A stretch of 64,000 nucleotides of DNA. Source: Harmothoe impar. Its lineage: Eukaryota; Annelida; Polychaeta; Phyllodocida; Polynoidae. Shown piece after piece: positions 62,001 through 64,000 of this stretch. The notes under the pieces are model-generated. The model made no database searches, had not been told where the DNA came from, and saw nothing but the letters and a program-made list of their open reading frames with translations. Position 1 is the stretch's first letter. The number at the start of each line of letters is the position of its first letter. The stretch is from contig OX381708.1 of assembly GCA_947462335.1 (NCBI GenBank), positions 7,936,001 through 8,000,000 on the forward strand, in the 5' to 3' direction. A program made the position numbers and the translations under genes.

Positions 62001-64000
62001 GAGCACGAGGAGCATGCAGAGCGGTCTCTCTGACCTGGATGGTGAGCTGTATGCTGCAGGGGATGTGGCGCTGTACAACGGCACCATGGTCACTGTCTAC
62101 AAGTTTGACATATCCTCTGTGAAACTTAGAATTGAAGATCACATCGAGCTAAATGAGGTACAGTATTCAACGTAATAAGCACCCCCTTCCCCTTTTTTGG
62201 ACACTTTTAGACTACAACGAAGAGTCAAATTTCACGATTTTGGAGGCAATTAAACTCCTAAGTACAAAAAGCCATAAAGATAATTTTCTAAGCGCCCAGG
62301 GCGCCCATTATGTTGAATACAGTAATCTACTTATCAGTTTTATCAGATGTAAATACTTCCTTGTATTTGGAACTGAAATGGGTCAATAATTAGATAGTTC
62401 CGAGTGTAGATATGACATGACAGTCTGCGGGAAACAGCATAATTATTTGTACATGTATCAATTGAACAGATGAAGGACATGCGTCATGGAAACATTAACA
62501 AGTTTGTTGGTGCCTGCGTTGATCCACCTGATATATGCGGGGTCATGACCTTTTGTGAGAAAGGAAACATCCGGGTAAGGTTTTGCTACATCTTAGGGAG
62601 AAACAAATATGTCACCGATAACTGCAAATACAAGCTACCAAGATACTATCAACATGTCTATCTTTAGGATTTTGGGAAGATCATTCATAAGAAAAGGGTG
62701 GGCCTTCCACTACAATCACAGATGTTTCTCACTCCTGGGTCACTATTCCAAATCACACAGCCAAAAATAGTTTTCTCATTTCAAAGAAAATAAGATTATT
62801 AAACTCGACTGGCAGTCAAACCACTACATATTTTTTGTTAAAACAAATGGTTTGCCTGCCAGACGAGTTTAATAATCTTATTTCCTTGAAATGAGATAAT
62901 TATTTTTGGCTGTGCATTATTAAAGAAAGATGAGGTTTTTTTGTAAGTTGACATGTCCTTTCCCATTATCTTTTTCTTTCACAGAATGAAATTTAAGTAT
63001 CGATAGTTATTGCCACCTAGTTATTGAGCTAGAATGTAAATGATGTTTGCTGATTGTGGTTTCATTTATTTCCTTCAGGATATCCTTGATAATGAAGAGA
63101 TACATCTGGATTGGATGCTGAAAAGTTCAATCATTTCTGATCTGACAAATGTGAGTCATTGTTTGACAATTCATTTGCTATAACTAATACAAATTCCAAA
63201 AATAATGCAGTGGCCGCATGGCCAAACTATTGTATTGTGTATGAAAACATCAACTTTGCTGTCAGAGCACCCATTCACATTATTAGTTGAGGAAAGAATG
63301 ACATTATTTGAGTGATTAGAACATTGAGAAAATACATAATTAAACCAGCTAGCAATGCAAGGATTTGACCTGTTCAGTGTTATGTTAACAGAAATAATAT
63401 ATTTTGTTCCATAAACAACATATCTTCTTGATGTGTCCTCTTCTCCACTGCAGTCCTATACTAGACTCTGATTGGTTAATCCACACTACTTTCCTGTATA
63501 ACCCTTGCTATACACTGTATGCCTCTGTTCTCTATTTCGAAGGGCCTTGCTATCTCTGTTGGTCTCCTTCTTTGCATATCAATCCTATATCTCACCATGG
63601 TGTGCATAGGACTATCATATGAATAGGTATAATTAATTCTAAATCATATTTGAAGCAAAATGGCTTAACATACAGAGACTTTCATTGTTTATTCCTAAAT
63701 TCCAGGGCATGGTTTACCTGCACCAAACATTACTTGGCTCTCACGGTAACCTGAAGAGCACCAACTGTATGTTGGACAGCCGGTGGGTGGTGAAGATCTC
63801 AGGCTACGGGATGCACTCATTCAGGGGTAGAGCCATCAAAGTAGAAGAGTTGGGAAAAGAGTGTTACTTCACCGACCTCTCGTGGATGGCACCAGAGTTC
63901 CTTAGGATGGAGGAGCAGCCACGTAATGGCTCCCAGAAAGGAGACGTGTACAGTTTTGGTGTAATCCTGCAGGAACTTGTCTACCGCGCAATGCCCCTCT
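46843..64000 (+). CDS. Receptor guanylate cyclase, natriuretic-peptide-receptor type (14 exons, 3' end outside)
   Basis: Exons: 46843-47039, 47440-47549, 47728-48087, 51049-51257, 51907-52020, 56293-56434, 57764-57882, 58700-58802, 59094-59175, 59831-59906, 61996-62157, 62470-62574, 63079-63150 and 63706 on. All phases agree, giving 715 codons so far. Order: signal peptide, ANF-receptor ligand-binding domain, juxtamembrane PPPDTPPCGF, one transmembrane helix, and a kinase-homology domain with HGNLKSTNC and WMAPEFLR. HGN replaces the HRD catalytic loop, as in natriuretic peptide receptors, so it is a pseudokinase. The family converts GTP to cGMP on ligand binding. The cyclase domain must follow beyond the window. 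The ligand is unknown. Introns carry a LINE, several MITEs and a minisatellite element. Confidence 0.9.
47049..47367. mobile_element. MITE, TTAGGGAGTGTTCA family, in intron 1
   Basis: TTAGGGAGTGTTCATTTATT and its complement AATAAATGAACACTCCCTTA. The interior repeats CGCCCCCCC and AATTTTTACG units. It starts 9 bases after the exon 1 donor. Confidence 0.85.
47440..47549 (+). CDS. Receptor guanylate cyclase exon 2
   Basis: TTTTTCAG|G to AAGGA|GTAAGT, phase 2 to 1. FVVNDAHCDATDT to ATIGPGCAR carries two Cys 26 residues apart, the spacing of the conserved first disulfide in natriuretic peptide receptors. Confidence 0.85.
47728..48087 (+). CDS. Receptor guanylate cyclase exon 3: ANF-receptor core
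   Basis: TTATTGTAG|AC to CCGTA|GTAAGT, phase 1 to 1. SGLFLSIWNIPFISYSATG, STLVRIRGS and YKWTQAVIVSD are hallmark blocks of the periplasmic-binding-like ANF domain. Confidence 0.9.
48254..50266. mobile_element. AACGTT-rich inverted-repeat element (CACTCAAC ends) in intron 3
   Basis: TCTACCCACTCAACAAAAAG-ACGTTATTT on the left and AAATAACGT-TTTTTGTTGAGTGGGTAGA on the right bound 2.0 kb. The body has ~50-bp degenerate units with AACGTTT and TAAACCATGTAGA. A Tigger-like MITE (49139-50042) is nested inside. No ORF. A related partial lies at 55880-56090. Confidence 0.8.
49139..50042. mobile_element. Tigger/pogo-like MITE, nested
   Basis: Ends CAGTGGAGTCTCGATTTATC and GATAAATCGAGACTCCACTG (right end read on the minus strand as the same motif), with TA on both sides. 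The CAGT...TCTCGATT terminus is typical of pogo/Tigger elements. No transposase frame. C- and G-runs at 49336-49360 and 49938-49950. Confidence 0.8.
50482..50747 (-). repeat. TTTAAG repeat, inverted partner of 60012-60292
   Basis: Read on the minus strand this segment follows 60012-60292 almost base by base (TTTAAGTATACC, TGTACTTAAAAGAACACTTTAAG in two parts, ATGACAT, TTAATGGACATT). It lies in intron 3 of the cyclase gene, in opposite orientation to the other copy. Confidence 0.8.
51049..51257 (+). CDS. Receptor guanylate cyclase exon 4
   Basis: TATTTCAACAG|TT to AAGTCG|GTATGT, phase 1 to 0. VILVLQNEEDVANLMIEVF and TKGDYVFINLRF continue the ligand domain. Confidence 0.8.
51907..52020 (+). 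CDS. Receptor guanylate cyclase exon 5
   Basis: TTTGATTCCAG|TTT to ATCAAG|GTCCGT, phase 0 to 0, 38 codons ending VVNNIK. The GTCCGT donor is weak, so this exon's end is less sure than the others. Confidence 0.65.
52561..55493 (-). pseudogene. Decayed LINE (EEP endonuclease plus reverse transcriptase) in intron 5
   Basis: On the minus strand: 55493-54560 carries the endonuclease (VTLNTHSLKGK, ITESGLHR, WILGDLNV, SILDHVYTN, NDHMPIYV). 54312-54016 is a linker. 53998-53560 is an RT approach region (TFWTILKELW, YVNHFYSTIGSKL). 53559-52561 is the RT with VVVFVDLRKAFDTVNH, CGVPQGSVLGPLLFLLYVND and the YADD box. Frameshifts or stops lie near 54010 and 53560, and the RT block between MPSVIRK and MNVSQ lacks about 80 residues, so it is dead. 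A MITE (54334-54559) interrupts it. Family resemblance is to the CR1/jockey group; clade not resolved. Confidence 0.8.
54334..54559. mobile_element. MITE, TACCGTAAAACC family, nested in the LINE
   Basis: TA-CCGTAAAACCTCGCGTATA at the left and TATACGCGAGGTTTTACGG-TA at the right, 226 bp including TA. Counted as a TA insertion, its removal keeps the LINE frame (IKKQ to LPRRTRKK on the minus strand). Confidence 0.85.
55605..55670 (+). repeat. tRNA-like SINE remnant
   Basis: GGTCAGTAGCTAGAGCAG resembles an A box and GGGGTTCCCTCCTG a B box. Anticodon region unclear. Confidence 0.4.
55880..56090. repeat. AACGTT/ACGTAA repeat, partial
   Basis: TTAGATTTACGTAATTTACG, GACGTTATTTAACGTAG and ACTGGGTGGG resemble the body and end of the 48254-50266 element. 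No intact left terminus. Confidence 0.5.
56293..56434 (+). CDS. Receptor guanylate cyclase exon 6
   Basis: TATTTCCAG|GGT to TACAAAG|GTATTG, phase 0 to 1. IAVFIYECMYTYLSFLNDTL matches the conserved helix with an N-linked NDT site. Confidence 0.85.
57764..57882 (+). CDS. Receptor guanylate cyclase exon 7
   Basis: TTTGTTTAAG|GA to CGTGGG|GTAAGT, phase 1 to 0. NVQFDQRGDRELSFWLWSM is the typical fD-x-x-GDR block. An earlier GT at 57855 is rejected in favour of the GTAAGT. Confidence 0.85.
58700..58802 (+). CDS. Receptor guanylate cyclase exon 8: juxtamembrane
   Basis: AATCACTAG|GAG to CCCAA|GTAAAT, phase 0 to 1. YWHTPDGLPPPDTPPCGFRN matches the Pro-rich, Cys-containing hinge before the membrane. 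Confidence 0.85.
59094..59175 (+). CDS. Receptor guanylate cyclase exon 9: transmembrane helix
   Basis: CACTATTTCAG|AC to CTCAG|GTAACC, phase 1 to 2. YFIIGGSVGTVLMVIAAVVA is the single membrane span. Confidence 0.9.
59831..59906 (+). CDS. Receptor guanylate cyclase exon 10: start of kinase-homology region
   Basis: TACATGTAG|ACA to AACAAG|GTCAGT, phase 2 to 0. RHQHREAVLKRMLWKISFPD gives the basic juxtamembrane and W-K-I motif. The pyrimidine tract is weak, so an alternative acceptor is possible. Confidence 0.7.
60012..60292 (+). repeat. TTTAAG repeat, inverted partner of 50482-50747
   Basis: Dense TTTAAG/CTTAAA words, with TTAAAAGAACACTTTAAG and GATTAAATGACATGGCAAGG shared with the intron 3 copy in reverse complement. 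Confidence 0.8.
60398..60708 (+). repeat. 50-bp GC-rich minisatellite (6 units)
   Basis: CACCCGCCCCCAGGCGGCCG plus GGGCGCCTCCAGGGGGTA recur near 60431, 60480, 60530, 60582, 60632 and 60681. Very GC-rich in an AT-rich intron. All the Gly/Pro/Arg-rich frames across it are artefacts. Confidence 0.9.
60709..60826 (+). repeat. 20-bp minisatellite (6 units)
   Basis: GGCAGGGCCGGTCTCTGGGA repeats with a strict 20-bp period, one unit with CTGG for CCGG. Confidence 0.95.
60971..61370 (+). repeat. 80-bp minisatellite (5 units)
   Basis: Units start AATGTATAATACCGGGG at about 60971, 61051, 61131, 61209 and 61289, with TTAGTACCATGGGTTGTACC inside. Confidence 0.95.
61372..61720 (+). repeat. 50-bp minisatellite with internal palindrome (7 units)
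   Basis: GGAAATGTCATTTGACATTT recurs about every 50-51 bp from 61392 to 61695, separated by TTTAAGTTTACCTTAAATTTAC-like spacers (two parts). The 17-residue periodic frame (MSFDIxGRFKF) is a by-product. Confidence 0.95.
61996..62157 (+). CDS. Receptor guanylate cyclase exon 11: kinase-homology N-lobe
   Basis: ATGTCCCACAG|ACA to AATGAG|GTACAG, phase 0 to 0, 54 codons. DVALYNGTMVTVYKFD corresponds to the N-lobe strand with the kinase-like Lys. Confidence 0.85.
62470..62574 (+). CDS. Receptor guanylate cyclase exon 12
   Basis: TTGAACAG|ATG to ATCCGG|GTAAGG, phase 0 to 0. MRHGNINKFVGACVDPP and CEKGNIR correspond to the H-x-N-x-x-x-F-x-G block and the C-x-x-G-x-l hinge. Confidence 0.85.
62756..62914. 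mobile_element. MITE with ~70-bp inverted arms in intron 12
   Basis: CACAGCCAAAAATAGTTTTC...AAATAAGATTATTAAACTCG and the inverse CGAGTTTAATAATCTTATTT...ATTTTTGGCTGTG; 159 bp, almost entirely arms. Confidence 0.85.
63079..63150 (+). CDS. Receptor guanylate cyclase exon 13
   Basis: TTTCCTTCAG|GAT to ACAAAT|GTGAGT, phase 0 to 0. DILDNEEIHLDWMLKSSIIS, as in the family's D-I-L-x-N-x-x-I-x-L-D-W block. Confidence 0.9.
63706..64000 (+). CDS. Receptor guanylate cyclase exon 14: kinase-homology C-lobe (runs off the window)
   Basis: AATTCCAG|GGC, phase 0. GMVYLHQTLLGSHGNLKSTN, RWVVKISGYG, LSWMAPEFLR and KGDVYSFGVILQELV. The catalytic Asp of HRD and the DFG Asp are replaced (HGN, GYG). No donor before the window end. 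Confidence 0.9.

Overview
The window looks like nuclear DNA of an intron-rich marine invertebrate. Protein-coding exons are small and bounded by GT/AG splice signals, and introns and spacers are packed with inverted-repeat transposons (MITEs), minisatellites and several retrotransposon classes. A BTB-Kelch tandem cluster, an immunoglobulin receptor with a cytoplasmic SAM domain, a natriuretic-peptide-receptor-type guanylate cyclase and Penelope elements together suggest an invertebrate deuterostome. Amphioxus is my best guess, but a hemichordate or a lophotrochozoan cannot be excluded by eye. No bacterial, rRNA or CRISPR features are present.

Layout: (1) 1.4-20.6 kb, + strand, holds three tandem BTB-BACK-Kelch genes. 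Each has its whole ORF in one exon that starts just after a 5'UTR splice acceptor. The third copy is split inside the BTB domain by a 1.4-kb hAT-like element with an 8-bp target duplication. A degenerate Penelope-like retroelement (- strand, 9.3-13.4 kb) lies between copies 2 and 3. (2) 20.6-23.6 kb is spacer with a 21-bp minisatellite. (3) 23.6-33.6 kb, + strand, is a nine-exon gene whose exon phases sum to an open 523-aa protein: signal peptide, three V-like Ig domains, transmembrane helix, tyrosine-rich tail and SAM domain. A possible alternative last exon at 39.29 kb would replace the SAM domain with a second YxxL motif and complete a canonical ITAM. (4) 33.6-46.8 kb is repeat-rich spacer with a 48-bp minisatellite broken by a transposon and a pol-less LTR-retrotransposon-like unit. 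(5) 46.8 kb to the window end, + strand, holds fourteen exons of a receptor guanylate cyclase: signal peptide, ANF-receptor ectodomain, transmembrane segment and kinase-homology domain. The cyclase domain must lie beyond the window. Its introns carry a dead LINE with a nested MITE, a 2-kb element with a nested Tigger-like MITE, and a 1.84-kb CACTA-like foldback built of four minisatellites.

Functionally the host genes are a probable Cullin-3 adaptor family, an immune-type or adhesion receptor with phosphotyrosine/SAM signalling, and a cGMP-producing peptide receptor. Nothing suggests that they act in one pathway. Exon boundaries were read by eye from splice consensus, phase continuity and domain continuity; there is no transcript evidence.
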